A DNA stretch of 64,000 nt from Ruminococcus bovis (GCF_005601135.1 NZ_CP039381.1:1423941-1487940), one strand, 5' to 3'. Positions 51,827-61,582 are shown, numbered from the stretch's first letter. A program made the numbers and translations. The notes: generated by a model not told the origin, from the sequence alone.

Positions 51827-52012
51827 GTGGCTAAGACAGCAATGAAAATAAAACAGCAGAAAGAGCCTAAGTACTCTACAAGAAAGTACTCTCGCTGCAA
51901 AATCTGCGGCAGACCACATGCTTACCTCCGTAAGTACGGTATTTGCCGTATCTGCTTCCGTGAACTCGCTTATAAGGGTGAGATTCCAGGCGTTAAGAAA
52001 TCAAGCTGGTAA
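51827..52012 (+). CDS. rpsN: 30S ribosomal protein S14, zinc type
   Basis: Protein of 61 aa starting with GTG (AAGGAGG upstream). The four cysteines CKIC ... CRIC (about residues 24-27 and 40-43) mark the zinc-containing short form (type Z). [28 protein letters not shown] is typical. Zinc-limited bacteria often carry a second, cysteine-free S14 elsewhere; none is in the window. Confidence 0.98.
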   Translation: MAKTAMKIKQQKEPKYSTRKYSRCKICGRPHAYLRKYGICRICFRELAYKGEIPGVKKSSW

Positions 52013-52024
52013 GGAGGTAAAGTT

Positions 52025-52423
52025 ATGCAGATTACTGATACAATTGCAGACTTACTTACAAGAATTCGTAATGCAAGTTCTGCTAAACACGATACAGTTG
52101 ACATTCCAGCATCAAATATGAAGAAGGCTATTTGCCAGATTCTTGTTGATGAAGGTTATGTTAAAGAATTTACTACAATGGAAGATGGTAAGCAGGGCGT
52201 AATTAAGGTAACACTTAAGTACACTGAAGATAAGACTCCTGTAATCACAGGTCTTAGAAGAGTTTCAAAGCCAGGCTTACGTATTTACAGCAATGCAGAA
52301 AACCTACCAAAGGTTATGAAGGGCCTTGGTATCGCTATCATCTCAACTTCTAAGGGTATCATGACAGACCGTCAGGCTCGTAAAGAAAATATCGGTGGCG
52401 AAGTTCTTGCATTTGTTTGGTAA
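52025..52423 (+). CDS. rpsH: 30S ribosomal protein S8
   Basis: Protein of 132 aa: [55 protein letters not shown] and [33 protein letters not shown]. It binds the central domain of 16S rRNA and in E. coli represses spc translation. GGAGG precedes it. Confidence 0.99.
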   Translation: MQITDTIADLLTRIRNASSAKHDTVDIPASNMKKAICQILVDEGYVKEFTTMEDGKQGVIKVTLKYTEDKTPVITGLRRVSKPGLRIYSNAENLPKVMKGLGIAIISTSKGIMTDRQARKENIGGEVLAFVW

Positions 52424-52435
52424 GGAGGTGCCGAG

Positions 52436-52978
52436 ATGTCTCGAATTGGAAGAAAACCTATAAATATTCCCGCTGGCGTTACTGTTTCAGTAAACGAAGG
52501 CGTTGTAACTGTTAAGGGTCCTAAGGGTGAATTAACTCAGAAGGTACACCCAAATATGACAGTTGAAATCAATGGTGATGTTGTTGAAGTAAAGCGTCCT
52601 AATGACGACAAGCTAAACAGAAGCCTACATGGTCTTACTCGTTCTTTAATCCACAATATGGTTATCGGCGTTACAGAAGGCTACAAGAAGGAACTAGAAG
52701 TTAACGGTGTTGGTTACAGAGTTCAGAAGCAGGGCAACAAAGTTGTTATGAACCTAGGTTTCTCTCATCAGGTAATTGTTGAAGAAACAGACGACATTAA
52801 GATGGAAGTTCCAGATCCTAATAATATCATTGTTCTTGGCTGCGATAAGCAGAAGGTTGGTCAGTTCGCTGCTGAAGTTAGAGAAAAGCGTCCACCAGAA
52901 CCATACAAGGGTAAGGGTATTAAGTATAAGGATGAAGTTATCCGTCGTAAGGAAGGTAAAGCCGGTAAAGGCAAGTAA
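52436..52978 (+). CDS. rplF: 50S ribosomal protein L6
   Basis: Protein of 180 aa with two repeated L6 domains. The second is marked by GVGYRVQKQGNKVVMNLGFSH and EVREKRPPEPYKGKGIKYKDEVIRRKEGKAGK. It lies near the factor-binding site. AAGGAGG precedes the ATG. Confidence 0.99.
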   Translation: MSRIGRKPINIPAGVTVSVNEGVVTVKGPKGELTQKVHPNMTVEINGDVVEVKRPNDDKLNRSLHGLTRSLIHNMVIGVTEGYKKELEVNGVGYRVQKQGNKVVMNLGFSHQVIVEETDDIKMEVPDPNNIIVLGCDKQKVGQFAAEVREKRPPEPYKGKGIKYKDEVIRRKEGKAGKGK

Positions 52979-52996
52979 TTAAGGAGTGAATGACAA

Positions 52997-53356
52997 ATGG
53001 TAAAAAGACCTGATACAAAAAAAGCCCGTCTAAATCGCCATAAGAGAGTTCGTGGTAAGATTAGCGGTACTGCAGAATGTCCACGCCTTTGTGTATTCCG
53101 TTCTACTAACAACATTTATGCTCAGTTAATTGACGATGTTGCTGGTGTTACACTTGCTGCTGCTTCTACTCTTGATAAGAGCATTAGTGGCAATGGCGGA
53201 AACAAAGAGGCTGCAAGAGCAGTTGGTAAGTTAATTGCTGCTAAGGCAGCAGAGAAGAATATCGTTGATGTTGTATTCGACAGAGGCGGTAATATCTATC
53301 ACGGCCGTGTTAAAGAATTGGCCGAAGGCGCCCGTGAGGGTGGCCTCAATTTCTAA
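52997..53356 (+). CDS. rplR: 50S ribosomal protein L18
   Basis: Protein of 119 aa: [56 protein letters not shown] and [28 protein letters not shown]. It binds 5S rRNA together with L5. AAGGAG precedes it. Confidence 0.99.
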   Translation: MVKRPDTKKARLNRHKRVRGKISGTAECPRLCVFRSTNNIYAQLIDDVAGVTLAAASTLDKSISGNGGNKEAARAVGKLIAAKAAEKNIVDVVFDRGGNIYHGRVKELAEGAREGGLNF

Positions 53357-53374
53357 GGAAGGGGAGGAATTACT

Positions 53375-53872
53375 TTGGCTAATTATGATAGAAATGACGA
53401 CAGATTTACAGAAAGAGTTGTTACAATCAACCGTGTATCAAAAACTGTAAAGGGCGGTCGTATTTATAAGTTCGCAGCTCTTGTAGTTGTAGGTGATGGC
53501 GAAGGTACTGTTGGTTTCGGTATCGGTAAAGCTGGTGAAGTTCCAGACGCTATCAGAAAGGGTATTGAAGATGCTAAGAAGAACCTAATGAAGGTTTCTC
53601 TAAGAGGCACAACAATCCCTCACGAAATTATCGGTGAATTTGGTGCAGGTAGAGTTCTTATGAAGCCTGCTGCTCCTGGTACCGGTGTTATCGCTGGTGG
53701 TCCTGTTCGTTCAGTTGTTGAAGCTGTAGGTATCAAGGACATCAGAACAAAGGCTCTTCGTTCAAACAACCCTTGTAATGTAGTTAGAGCTACACTAGAA
53801 GGTCTAAAGAATCTAAGAACAGCTGAAGAAGTTGCTGCTATTCGTGGCAAATCAGTTAAAGAAATTTTATAA
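53375..53872 (+). CDS. rpsE: 30S ribosomal protein S5
   Basis: Protein of 165 aa, TTG start (GGGGAGG upstream). The N-terminal double-stranded RNA-binding domain ([21 protein letters not shown]) contains the loop where spectinomycin resistance arises. The C-terminal part has [24 protein letters not shown]. It is part of the mRNA entry site. Confidence 0.99.
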   Translation: MANYDRNDDRFTERVVTINRVSKTVKGGRIYKFAALVVVGDGEGTVGFGIGKAGEVPDAIRKGIEDAKKNLMKVSLRGTTIPHEIIGEFGAGRVLMKPAAPGTGVIAGGPVRSVVEAVGIKDIRTKALRSNNPCNVVRATLEGLKNLRTAEEVAAIRGKSVKEIL

Positions 53873-53889
53873 TAGGGAGGTTGCTAAGA

Positions 53890-54057
53890 ATGAAAATTAC
53901 TCTAGTAAAAAGCCTAATCGGCACTAAGAAGGATCAGATTGCAACTGCCCATGCACTTGGCCTAAAGAAGATTGGCGACACAACAGAACAGCCAGACAAC
54001 CCTTCAACACAGGGCAAGATTGCTAAAATTGTTCACCTTATCAAGGTTGATGCTTAA
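53890..54057 (+). CDS. rpmD: 50S ribosomal protein L30
   Basis: Protein of 55 aa: [45 protein letters not shown]. Normal length for L30. GGGAGG precedes the ATG. It lies 17 bp after rpsE and 16 bp before rplO. Confidence 0.97.
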   Translation: MKITLVKSLIGTKKDQIATAHALGLKKIGDTTEQPDNPSTQGKIAKIVHLIKVDA

Positions 54058-54073
54058 GGGAGGTGCAAAGTAA

Positions 54074-54517
54074 ATGAAATTACATGAACTTTCACCAGTA
54101 GATGGTTCTAAAAAGAGCGTAAAGAGAATTGGCCGTGGCCATGGTTCTGGTTGGGGTAAGACTTCCGGTAAAGGTCATAAGGGTCAGAAGGCTCGTTCAG
54201 GTGGTAGCATTCGTCCTGGTTTTGAAGGCGGTCAGATGCCACTACAGAGAAGAGTACCAAAGAGAGGTTTCAACAACATTTTCAGAAAGAAGATTGTTGC
54301 TCTTAACCTAAAGCAGCTAGAAGCTAAGTTCGACAACGGTGCTGTTGTTGATGTAGAAGCTCTAAGAAACGCTGGCCTTGTAAAGAACTCATTTGACGGT
54401 GTCAAGATTTTAGGCAACGGCGAATTAACAAAGAGTTTAACTGTTAAGGTTGATGGTTTCTCAGCAGCTGCAAAAGAAGCTATCGAAAAGGCAGGTGGAA
54501 AGGCTGAGGTGATTTAA
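54074..54517 (+). CDS. rplO: 50S ribosomal protein L15
   Basis: Protein of 147 aa with the Gly/Arg-rich N-terminal extension ([40 protein letters not shown]) that threads into 23S rRNA. The C-terminal domain ends [13 protein letters not shown]. Its stop is directly followed by the TTG of secY. Confidence 0.99.
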   Translation: MKLHELSPVDGSKKSVKRIGRGHGSGWGKTSGKGHKGQKARSGGSIRPGFEGGQMPLQRRVPKRGFNNIFRKKIVALNLKQLEAKFDNGAVVDVEALRNAGLVKNSFDGVKILGNGELTKSLTVKVDGFSAAAKEAIEKAGGKAEVI

Positions 54518-55822
54518 TTGTTTAAGACAATTAGAAACGCTTGGGCTATTCCAGACTTAAGAAAGAAAATCCTTTTCACTTTATTAATAGTTCTAGTATT
54601 TAGAATCGGTTCAGTTATTCCTGTTCCATTCTTAGATATGGGTGCTCTAAATACACTAATGAAGGGTGTTGATGATAGTGGCTCAATGCTTAGCTATCTA
54701 AACACACTTTCCGGTGGTGCATTCTCAAATGCAACATTGTTTGCAATGGGTGTTACACCATATATCAACAGTTCAATCATTCTACAGCTTCTATGTGTAG
54801 CTATTCCTCCACTTGAAAGAATGGCTAAAGACGGTGAAGTTGGTAGAAAGAAAATCGGTAAGATTACTCGTTATGTAACAGTTATCCTTGGTCTAATTCA
54901 AGGTGCAGCTTACTTCTGGTACTTATATCGCAGTAATGTTACAGTATATAAGAGTGGTTTTGATCTAGTTTACTCAGCTATCATCATCATTCTTGTATTC
55001 ACAGCCGGTACTGCCCTAATGATGTGGATGGGTGAACAAATCAACAACTATGGTATTGGTAATGGTATTTCAATCCTACTATTTGCCGGTATCATCGCAA
55101 GATTCCCTTACACAATCAGCAGACTAGCCGGTTTCTGGAGTACAGGCCTTGAAGGTTCAACAGAAATGCTTGTATTCGTTCCACTATGGGTTGTTATTTT
55201 CCTAGCAGTTATCTGGGTTATTACATTTATGCAGGATTCAGAAAGAAAGATTCCTATTCAGTACGCTAAGCGTGTTGTTGGTAGAAAGATGTACGGTGGT
55301 CAGTCAAGTCACCTTCCAATCAAGGTTGCACTTGGTGGTGTTCTTCCAATCATCTTCGCTTCTTCAATCCTATCAATCCCTAGTACAATTCAGATGTTCT
55401 GGCAGCCTAAGTCAGGCTTCTGGGTAAGTTTCTTCAATGCGTTCAGCACTGAAGGTTGGCTATATATGGTACTATACTTCATCTTTATTCTAGCTTTTGC
55501 TTATTTCTACACAGCTATTCAGTATAATCCTATTGAAATGGCCAATAATCTAAAGCAGAATAATGGTACAATTCCAGGTATCAGACCTGGTCAGCCAACA
55601 GTTGAGTTTATTCAAAAGATTCTTTCAAGAATTACACTAATCGGTGCTATGTTCCTAGCTCTTATCGCACTTGTTCCACTAATTTACACAGCTGCAACAG
55701 GTATGACAGGACTTTCAATGGGTGGTACATCAGTTATCATCATCGTAGGTGTTGCTCTTGAAACATCAAAACAACTTGAATCCCAAATGATGATGCGTCA
55801 TTATAAGGGTTTCCTTGATTAA
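54518..55822 (+). CDS. secY: preprotein translocase subunit SecY
   Basis: Protein of 434 aa with ten transmembrane helices forming the protein-conducting channel. The TTG start at 54518 follows the rplO stop with no gap; GAGGTG inside rplO is the site. SecY signatures are FLDMGALNTL, the plug region TLSGGAFSNATLFAMGVTPYI, QKYAKRVVGRKMYGGQSSHLPIK-type loop (here IPIQYAKRVVGRKMYGG), and NPIEMANNLKQNNGTIPGIRPG. It inserts membrane proteins and exports preproteins with SecA. Confidence 0.99.
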   Translation: MFKTIRNAWAIPDLRKKILFTLLIVLVFRIGSVIPVPFLDMGALNTLMKGVDDSGSMLSYLNTLSGGAFSNATLFAMGVTPYINSSIILQLLCVAIPPLERMAKDGEVGRKKIGKITRYVTVILGLIQGAAYFWYLYRSNVTVYKSGFDLVYSAIIIILVFTAGTALMMWMGEQINNYGIGNGISILLFAGIIARFPYTISRLAGFWSTGLEGSTEMLVFVPLWVVIFLAVIWVITFMQDSERKIPIQYAKRVVGRKMYGGQSSHLPIKVALGGVLPIIFASSILSIPSTIQMFWQPKSGFWVSFFNAFSTEGWLYMVLYFIFILAFAYFYTAIQYNPIEMANNLKQNNGTIPGIRPGQPTVEFIQKILSRITLIGAMFLALIALVPLIYTAATGMTGLSMGGTSVIIIVGVALETSKQLESQMMMRHYKGFLD

Positions 55823-55837
55823 TAAACGGAGAAAAAA

Positions 55838-56467
55838 ATGAAGTTAATATTTTTAGGTGCTCCTGGTGCCGGTAAAGGCACACAAGCTGAAATCATCAGC
55901 AAAGAATTAAATATTCCAACAATCTCCACAGGAGATATGATAAGAGAAGCGCTGAAAAACGGTACTGAGATGGGACTTAAAGCTAAGTCTTATATGGAAT
56001 CAGGTGCTTTAGTACCTGATGAAGTTGTAATCGGCATTGTAAAGGAAAGACTTTCAAAGGACGATTGCAAGAACGGCTTTATCCTAGATGGTTTCCCAAG
56101 AACTATTCCTCAGGCCGAGGCTCTGGACTCTATGGGTGTTGAAATTGACCTAGTAATTGATCTAGAAGTTAGTGACGACATTATCATTAACAGAATGTCC
56201 GGACGCCGTGTCTGTGAAAAGTGTGGTAAGACTTATCACACAATCAACAAGCCTTCAAAAATCGAAGGTGTTTGTGATGTTTGCACAGGTGCCCTTATTC
56301 AGCGTAAGGACGACCACATTGATACAGTAAAGACTCGTCTTGAAACATATCATAAGGAAACAGAACCACTTAAGGATTATTACGAAGCACAGGGTAAGCT
56401 AAAGCTTATTGACTGTCCAGACTCTATTGACGGTACTACAAAGCTAGTACTTGAAGTACTTAAGTAA
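55838..56467 (+). CDS. adk: adenylate kinase, zinc-LID form
   Basis: Interconverts AMP, ADP and ATP. It has 209 aa. The P-loop is LGAPGAGKGTQA, followed by ISTGDMIREA and GFILDGFPRTIPQAEAL. The LID domain has four cysteines, CEKC and CDVC, for structural zinc, which is the Gram-positive type. It lies between secY and map, as usual in Firmicutes. Confidence 0.99.
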   Translation: MKLIFLGAPGAGKGTQAEIISKELNIPTISTGDMIREALKNGTEMGLKAKSYMESGALVPDEVVIGIVKERLSKDDCKNGFILDGFPRTIPQAEALDSMGVEIDLVIDLEVSDDIIINRMSGRRVCEKCGKTYHTINKPSKIEGVCDVCTGALIQRKDDHIDTVKTRLETYHKETEPLKDYYEAQGKLKLIDCPDSIDGTTKLVLEVLK

Positions 56468-56479
56468 GAAGGTTTTAGA

Positions 56480-57238
56480 ATGGTAGTTATCAAATCATCA
56501 CGAGAACTTCAACAGATGAAAGAGGCTTGCAGAATTTCTGCTAATGCTTTAGTAGTAGCAGGAAAAGCAGTTGAACCGGGTGTTTCAACACTTGAAATTG
56601 ATACTATCGTCCGCAAGTATATCGAGAAAGAGGGGGCTACCCCTTCCTTTCTCGGATATGGTGGATTTCCTGCAAGTGCATGTATATCAGTAAATAATGT
56701 GGTTATCCATGGCATACCTAGCAAGAAACAGATCCTTAAAGAGGGTGACATTGTTAGTGTTGACGTTGGTGCTTTTATTGACGGTTTCCACGGTGACAAT
56801 GCTTACACTTTTAAATGTGGCAAGGTTAGTGCTGAAGCTGAGGCACTTCTAAAGGCTACAGAGGAAAGCTTGTATGAAGGTATCAAACAAGCAAAGGCCG
56901 GTAATCGTGTTGGCGATATTGGCTCAGCTGTTCAGAAGTATGTCGAAGATCGCAGTTACTCGGTTGTACGAGATTTTGTCGGCCACGGAGTAGGTGCGAA
57001 ACTACATGAAGACCCTAGTGTACCTAACTATGGTACTGCCGGAAGAGGCGTAAGACTAATTCCCGGTATGACTATTGCAATCGAACCTATGGTTTGTGCA
57101 GGTGACTATAAGGTAAAGGTTATGCCTGACGAGTGGACAACAGTTACTTGTGACGGTAGCCTTGCTGCTCATTTTGAGCATTCCATTGCCATTACTTCCG
57201 ATGGTCCTGAGATTTTAACAATTCCTGACTTAAAGTGA
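56480..57238 (+). CDS. map: methionine aminopeptidase, type I
   Basis: Removes the N-terminal methionine from new proteins. It has 252 aa. Metal ligands of the pita-bread fold are visible: VDVGAFIDGFHGDNAYTF (two Asp), DFVGHGVGAKLHEDPSVPNY (His), IAIEPMVCAG (Glu) and HFEHSIAIT (Glu). It is typical in length without an N-terminal extension. AGAAGG precedes the ATG. Confidence 0.98.
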   Translation: MVVIKSSRELQQMKEACRISANALVVAGKAVEPGVSTLEIDTIVRKYIEKEGATPSFLGYGGFPASACISVNNVVIHGIPSKKQILKEGDIVSVDVGAFIDGFHGDNAYTFKCGKVSAEAEALLKATEESLYEGIKQAKAGNRVGDIGSAVQKYVEDRSYSVVRDFVGHGVGAKLHEDPSVPNYGTAGRGVRLIPGMTIAIEPMVCAGDYKVKVMPDEWTTVTCDGSLAAHFEHSIAITSDGPEILTIPDLK

Positions 57239-57245
57239 GGTAAGG

Positions 57246-57479
57246 ATGATTAAAGAAGGATCAATCGTAAAAGCAAAGGCAGGTCGTGATAAAGACGATT
57301 TGTTCGTTGTAGTTGGTATTGATGGTAGTTATGCTTACATTGCCAACGGCAAAAGAAGAAAAGTGGAGAAACCTAAGAAAAAGAAGTTGATTCACTTACA
57401 GCATACAAATGGATGTGCAAAAACTTATAAAACTAATCCACAAATAAAAAACAGTATTAAAGAGTTCGGAGGTTTATAA
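57246..57479 (+). CDS. KOW-domain RNA-binding protein (L14e-like)
   Basis: Protein of 77 aa. The N-terminal KOW motif is [50 protein letters not shown], the pattern seen in archaeal/eukaryotic L14e-type proteins and in a group of Firmicutes proteins encoded between map and infA. The end is a Lys/Asn-rich tail. It probably binds rRNA or other RNA; the precise role is unknown. Its stop overlaps infA as TAATG. Confidence 0.85.
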   Translation: MIKEGSIVKAKAGRDKDDLFVVVGIDGSYAYIANGKRRKVEKPKKKKLIHLQHTNGCAKTYKTNPQIKNSIKEFGGL

Positions 57480-57697
57480 TGTCTAAGCAAGATGTTATAG
57501 AAGTAGAAGGTACAGTAACTGAAGCTTTACCAAATGCTCAGTTTAAGGTTGAACTACAGAACGGTCATGTTATTTTGGCTGTTATTTCAGGTAAATTAAG
57601 AATGAACTACATTCGTATTCTACCGGGTGATAAGGTTACAGTGGAGATGTCTCCATACGACCTGACAAGAGGAAGAATTACTTGGAGAACAAAGTAA
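57479..57697 (+). CDS. infA: translation initiation factor IF-1
   Basis: Protein of 72 aa, OB fold: [68 protein letters not shown]. It blocks the A site during initiation. GGAGG lies ahead of the ATG. It is coupled to the KOW gene by a 1-bp overlap. Confidence 0.99.
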   Translation: MSKQDVIEVEGTVTEALPNAQFKVELQNGHVILAVISGKLRMNYIRILPGDKVTVEMSPYDLTRGRITWRTK

Positions 57698-57736
57698 TTC
57701 ATTAAATACAAGAATTTAAGAAAGGAATGATACTTA

Positions 57737-57850
57737 ATGAAAGTCAGACCTTCAGTAAAGAAAATTTGCGATAAGTGCAAAATCATCAAAAGACATGGTA
57801 AAATCATGGTAATCTGTGAAAACCCAAAGCATAAACAGCGTCAGGGTTAA
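57737..57850 (+). CDS. rpmJ: 50S ribosomal protein L36, zinc type
   Basis: Protein of 37 aa: [20 protein letters not shown] then a short strand and [11 protein letters not shown]. The CxxC ... C ... H ligands show the zinc-binding form. AAGGAATG precedes it. Typical position between infA and rpsM. Confidence 0.98.
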   Translation: MKVRPSVKKICDKCKIIKRHGKIMVICENPKHKQRQG

Positions 57851-57885
57851 TTAGTAAAAACTTTTAAATTTTATGGAGGTGCACA

Positions 57886-58254
57886 ATGGCTCGTATAGCA
57901 GGTGTTGACTTACCAAGAGACAAAAGAGTTGAAATCGGTTTAACTTATATCTATGGTATTGGTAGAAAGACTGCAACAGACATTATTGCAGCAACAGGTG
58001 TTAATCCTGATACAAGAGTAAGAGACTTAACTGAAGAAGATGTTTCAAAGTTAAGAGAATATATTGATAAGCATTGTATTGTTGAAGGCGACCTTCGTCG
58101 TGACATTGCTTTTGACATTAAGAGACTTATTGAAATTGGTTGTTATCGTGGCGTTCGTCATAGAAAGGGTCTTCCAGTAAGAGGACAGCGTTCTAAGACA
58201 AATGCAAGAACTCGTAAGGGTCCACGTAAGACAATGGCAAACAAGAAGAAGTAA
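57886..58254 (+). CDS. rpsM: 30S ribosomal protein S13
   Basis: Protein of 122 aa: [79 protein letters not shown] and a basic tail. It contacts the P-site tRNA and the 50S. GGAGGTG precedes it. Confidence 0.99.
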   Translation: MARIAGVDLPRDKRVEIGLTYIYGIGRKTATDIIAATGVNPDTRVRDLTEEDVSKLREYIDKHCIVEGDLRRDIAFDIKRLIEIGCYRGVRHRKGLPVRGQRSKTNARTRKGPRKTMANKKK

Positions 58255-58267
58255 GGAGGATTAAGCA

Positions 58268-58660
58268 ATGGCAGCAACTAAGAAGACTGTACGCCGTCGC
58301 CGTGATAGAAAGAATATCGAAAAAGGCGCAGCTCATATCCAGTCAACATTTAACAATACTATTGTTACTATTTCTGATACACAGGGCAACGCTGTATCTT
58401 GGGCTAGTGCTGGTGAACTAGGTTTCAGAGGTTCTAGAAAATCTACACCATTCGCAGCTCAGTCAGCAGCTGAAACAGCAGCTAAGGCTGCAATGGAACA
58501 CGGTATGAAATCCGTAGAAGTTTATGTTAAAGGACCTGGCCAGGGTCGTGAAGCTGCAATCAGAGCTTTACAGTCAGCAGGTCTTGAAGTAACAATGATC
58601 AAAGATGTTACACCAATCCCACATAATGGATGCCGTCCTCCAAAGAGAAGACGTGTATAG
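58268..58660 (+). CDS. rpsK: 30S ribosomal protein S11
   Basis: Protein of 130 aa: [61 protein letters not shown] and [18 protein letters not shown]. It forms part of the 30S platform. AAGGAGG precedes it. Confidence 0.99.
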   Translation: MAATKKTVRRRRDRKNIEKGAAHIQSTFNNTIVTISDTQGNAVSWASAGELGFRGSRKSTPFAAQSAAETAAKAAMEHGMKSVEVYVKGPGQGREAAIRALQSAGLEVTMIKDVTPIPHNGCRPPKRRRV

Positions 58661-58681
58661 TAGATAGAAGGAGGAATAGTT

Positions 58682-59284
58682 ATGGCAAAGAATATGCAGC
58701 CAATCGCTAAGCGTTGTAAGAAGCTTGGTATCGAACCTTCTGTTATGGGTTACAACAAGAAGACTACTAACAGAAACTCTAACGGCAATATGAGAAGAAA
58801 GAAGAGCGAATATTGCTTACAGCTTAACGAAAAGCAGAAAGTTAAATTTATTTACGGCATTATGGAAAAGCAGTTCCGTCGTTACTACGACCAGGCAGCT
58901 AAGAAGGAAGGTAAGACTGGTACAGTCCTACTAACAACTATCGAACGCAGACTTGATAATGTTGTATTTAGACTAGGTCTAGCTTCTTCAAGAAGAGAAG
59001 CTAGACAGCTTGTAAACCACGCTCACTTTACAGTAAACGGTCAGAAGGTAAACATTCCTTCATATATGACTAAACCGGGTGACGTAATCAAGGTTAAGGA
59101 TAGCAGCCGTTCAAAGGCAAGATTTAAGGAAATTGCAGAAGGCGAAACAAAGTCAATGGTTTCACCTAAGTGGTTAGAAAAAGATGCTGACCTACTTGGC
59201 GGTAAGGTTATCGCAATGCCTGAAAGAGATGATATTGACTATCAGGTAGAAGAACATCTAATCGTCGAATTGTACTCCAAGTAA
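58682..59284 (+). CDS. rpsD: 30S ribosomal protein S4
   Basis: Protein of 200 aa. It has an N-terminal region without the zinc cysteine cluster, RRYYDQAAKKEGKTG, and the S4 RNA-binding domain RRLDNVVFRLGLASSRREARQLVNHAHFTVNGQKVNIPSYMTKPGD. It nucleates 30S assembly. The N-terminal KNMQPIAKRCKKLGIEPSVMG is of the clostridial type that lacks the first residues of E. coli S4. GAAGGAGG precedes it. Confidence 0.98.
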   Translation: MAKNMQPIAKRCKKLGIEPSVMGYNKKTTNRNSNGNMRRKKSEYCLQLNEKQKVKFIYGIMEKQFRRYYDQAAKKEGKTGTVLLTTIERRLDNVVFRLGLASSRREARQLVNHAHFTVNGQKVNIPSYMTKPGDVIKVKDSSRSKARFKEIAEGETKSMVSPKWLEKDADLLGGKVIAMPERDDIDYQVEEHLIVELYSK

Positions 59285-59352
59285 TCCACGCATCCGTAGG
59301 TTATTAGAAACAGGCACATATATGTGTGCATATATGTTTAGGAGGTTATTTC

Positions 59353-60306
59353 ATGATCGAAATTGAAAAGCCAAGAATTGAAGTTGAAGACCTATCTTCT
59401 GACGGCAAATTCGGCAGATTTGTTGTTGAACCACTAGAAAGAGGTTTCGGCAACACACTAGGTAATAGTTTAAGAAGAGTTCTTCTTTCATCCCTTGAGG
59501 GTGTAGCTGTTCAGTCAATTAAGATTGACGGTGTGCTTCATGAATTTTCTACAATTCCTGGAGTTAAAGAAGATGTTACTGAGATTGTTCTTAATATGAA
59601 AAGCCTTGTTTGTAAGCTAAACGACAATGGTCCTAAGACTGTAGAAATTTCTGCAACAGGTCCTTGTGAAGTTAAAGCAAGCAACATTAAGGCAGATAGC
59701 GATGTTGAGGTCCTAACTCCGGACCTTCACATTGCAACACTTGGTGAGGGTGCAACACTTAATATGGAAATTACACTAGACAGAGGCAGAGGCTATGTTC
59801 CCGGCGAAAAGAACAAGCAACTTGCCGGTAACAATGTTATTGGTGTACTTCCTGTTGACTCTATTTACACACCAGTATTAAAAGTAAATTACACTGTTGA
59901 CAACACTCGTGTTGGTCAGATTACTGACTACGACAAGTTAACCCTTGATGTTTGGACAAACGGTGTAATCAATGCACAGGAAGCAGTTTCTCTAGCTGCT
60001 AAGGTTCTAACAGAACACCTAAATCTATTTGTTGACCTATCAGACAAGGGTTCAACAACTGAGATTATGGTAGAGAAAGACGACAAGGGTAAGGAAAAAG
60101 TTCTTGAAATGACTATTGAAGAACTTGACCTATCAGTTCGTTCATTCAACTGCTTAAAGCGTGCAGGAATCAACACTGTTGAGGATCTTATTTCTAAGAG
60201 TGAAGACGATATGATGAAGGTTAGAAACCTTGGTCGTAAGTCACTTGAAGAAGTAATTCAGAAGCTTGAAAGCTTAGGTTTCGGACTTCGTGACGAAGAC
60301 GAATAA
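59353..60306 (+). CDS. rpoA: DNA-directed RNA polymerase subunit alpha
   Basis: Protein of 317 aa from the ATG at 59353, which has AGGAGG upstream; an earlier in-frame ATG at 59326 lacks a site. The N-terminal domain shows [31 protein letters not shown] and [19 protein letters not shown] for dimerisation. The C-terminal domain shows [24 protein letters not shown] and [11 protein letters not shown], contacting UP elements and activators. Confidence 0.99.
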   Translation: MIEIEKPRIEVEDLSSDGKFGRFVVEPLERGFGNTLGNSLRRVLLSSLEGVAVQSIKIDGVLHEFSTIPGVKEDVTEIVLNMKSLVCKLNDNGPKTVEISATGPCEVKASNIKADSDVEVLTPDLHIATLGEGATLNMEITLDRGRGYVPGEKNKQLAGNNVIGVLPVDSIYTPVLKVNYTVDNTRVGQITDYDKLTLDVWTNGVINAQEAVSLAAKVLTEHLNLFVDLSDKGSTTEIMVEKDDKGKEKVLEMTIEELDLSVRSFNCLKRAGINTVEDLISKSEDDMMKVRNLGRKSLEEVIQKLESLGFGLRDEDE

Positions 60307-60352
60307 TAAAGACACTTATAATTCCAATATTTAGGGTAAAGGAGTGATATAA

Positions 60353-60694
60353 ATGCCAAGAACAAGAAAGCTAGGTAGAGCTACAGATAGCAGAATGGCA
60401 ATGCTAAGAGCTATGGTAACATACCTATTTGAAAATGGTAAAATCGAAACAACTCTTGCTCGTGCAAAGGATGTTTCTTCAATGGCAGAAAAGATGATCA
60501 CAGTAGCTAAGGAAGACAATCTTCACAATAAGAGAATGGTTATGGGTTTTGTAACTAAGGAATCAGTTACTCATAAGCTATTCACAGAGATTGCTCCTAA
60601 GTATGCAGACAAGAATGGTGGTTACACAAGAATCACTAAGATTGGTCCTCGTCGTGGTGACGCTGCAGAAATGGCTATCATCGAATTACTATAA
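60353..60694 (+). CDS. rplQ: 50S ribosomal protein L17
   Basis: Protein of 113 aa: [46 protein letters not shown] and [24 protein letters not shown]. It is the last gene of the cluster, followed by a strong terminator. The ecfA-ecfT-truA genes that often follow in Firmicutes are absent here and are replaced by repeats. Confidence 0.99.
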   Translation: MPRTRKLGRATDSRMAMLRAMVTYLFENGKIETTLARAKDVSSMAEKMITVAKEDNLHNKRMVMGFVTKESVTHKLFTEIAPKYADKNGGYTRITKIGPRRGDAAEMAIIELL

Positions 60695-60710
60695 TTTCAT
60701 TGATACTTTG

Positions 60711-60740
60711 AAAGGCTTGTCTTTATGACAAGCCTTTTTT
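60711..60740 (+). terminator. terminator of the ribosomal protein operon
   Basis: AAAGGCTTGTC-TTTAT-GACAAGCCTTT followed by TTT. Confidence 0.9.
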
Positions 60741-60751
60741 GTTATGCTCAG

Positions 60752-60967
60752 CCGTTAAAAAGTGTGATGTCTATGGGATTATCGTTCTGTTTACAGGTTA
60801 TAAATTGAAAATATCTACATAGGGCATAATACCTTTATTTAGAATAGTTTTAACGGTCCACCAATTAAGTGAACATCAAAGTAAACGAGCCATAGGCGAA
60901 GTTGATTTGCTAATGTGAATTTATGTAAAAGTTTTTAATTTAAAAACTTTTGTTGAAAGACCCTACA
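60752..60967 (+). repeat. palindrome-bounded repeat, copy 6 (left end truncated, TCCAC end expanded)
   Basis: Starts inside the unit (CCGTTAAAAAGTGTGATG), so the left palindrome is lost. The right palindrome begins GGTCCACCAATTAAGTGAAC and ends only after a roughly 95-bp insert, with GACCCTACA. Confidence 0.8.
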
Positions 60968-61031
60968 ACTGTAACTCAAAATCGTTCCTATATCTCTAAC
61001 TATAAAATATAAGAAAAATTATGAGTTACAC

Positions 61032-61266
61032 AGTAGGGGCGAACAGTGTTCGCCCGTTTAATAGTAAAATGTTTTATGTAAATTAGTCCTATGTAGAAAC
61101 TAAAAATTATAACTTACTACATAGGGCAATATGCCAATATAGAGGCTGATTTGCTCGGTCCAACAGTTAAGTGAACATCAAAGAAAACGAACCATAGGCG
61201 AAATTGATTTACTAATGTGAACTTATGTAAAAGTTTTTTAAAAAACTTTTGTTGAAAGGCCCTACA
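61032..61266 (+). repeat. palindrome-bounded repeat, copy 7 (GCGAA end intact, TCCAA end expanded)
   Basis: Begins AGTAGGGGCGAACAGTGTTC. The right palindrome begins GGTCCAACAGTTAAGTGAAC, carries an insert of the same family as copy 6, and closes with GTTGAAAGGCCCTACA. The total is 235 bp rather than 150. Confidence 0.8.
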
Positions 61267-61582
61267 ACTGTTAGCCACACTATTGTTATAATAATAGGTA
61301 TGATATTTTGTGAATTTTCCTTTATATAAAAATATACTTTTCTCTAACCACAATAAAGGTTAAAAAACAAATTCACCTTTATCCACAATCAAAACTTAAA
61401 AGACAAACCCTAATTTATCATTTTCACCTTTTTTAGCAGAAAAATTGAAAAAATCTAATTTAACTAACCATACTTAACATACAAACAAAATATAAAAATA
61501 TAATTATCTAATTTATCTTTATCTAAAATCAAAACTGAAAAAAACAATTATAATGTACAAGAAAAAACAAAATGCACAAGTA

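Larger units (their letters stand above)
60741..61440. other. gene-free repeat cluster with two expanded palindrome repeats
   Basis: Two tandem units in the same orientation, each with an extra segment inside the right palindrome, plus border motifs after 61266. An open frame on the minus strand (61117-61353) is only a product of the repeats. Confidence 0.8.

Noticed and set aside
61117-61353. 78-residue frame on the minus strand
   Set aside because: It lies within the repeat cluster and has no ribosome-binding site or family resemblance.
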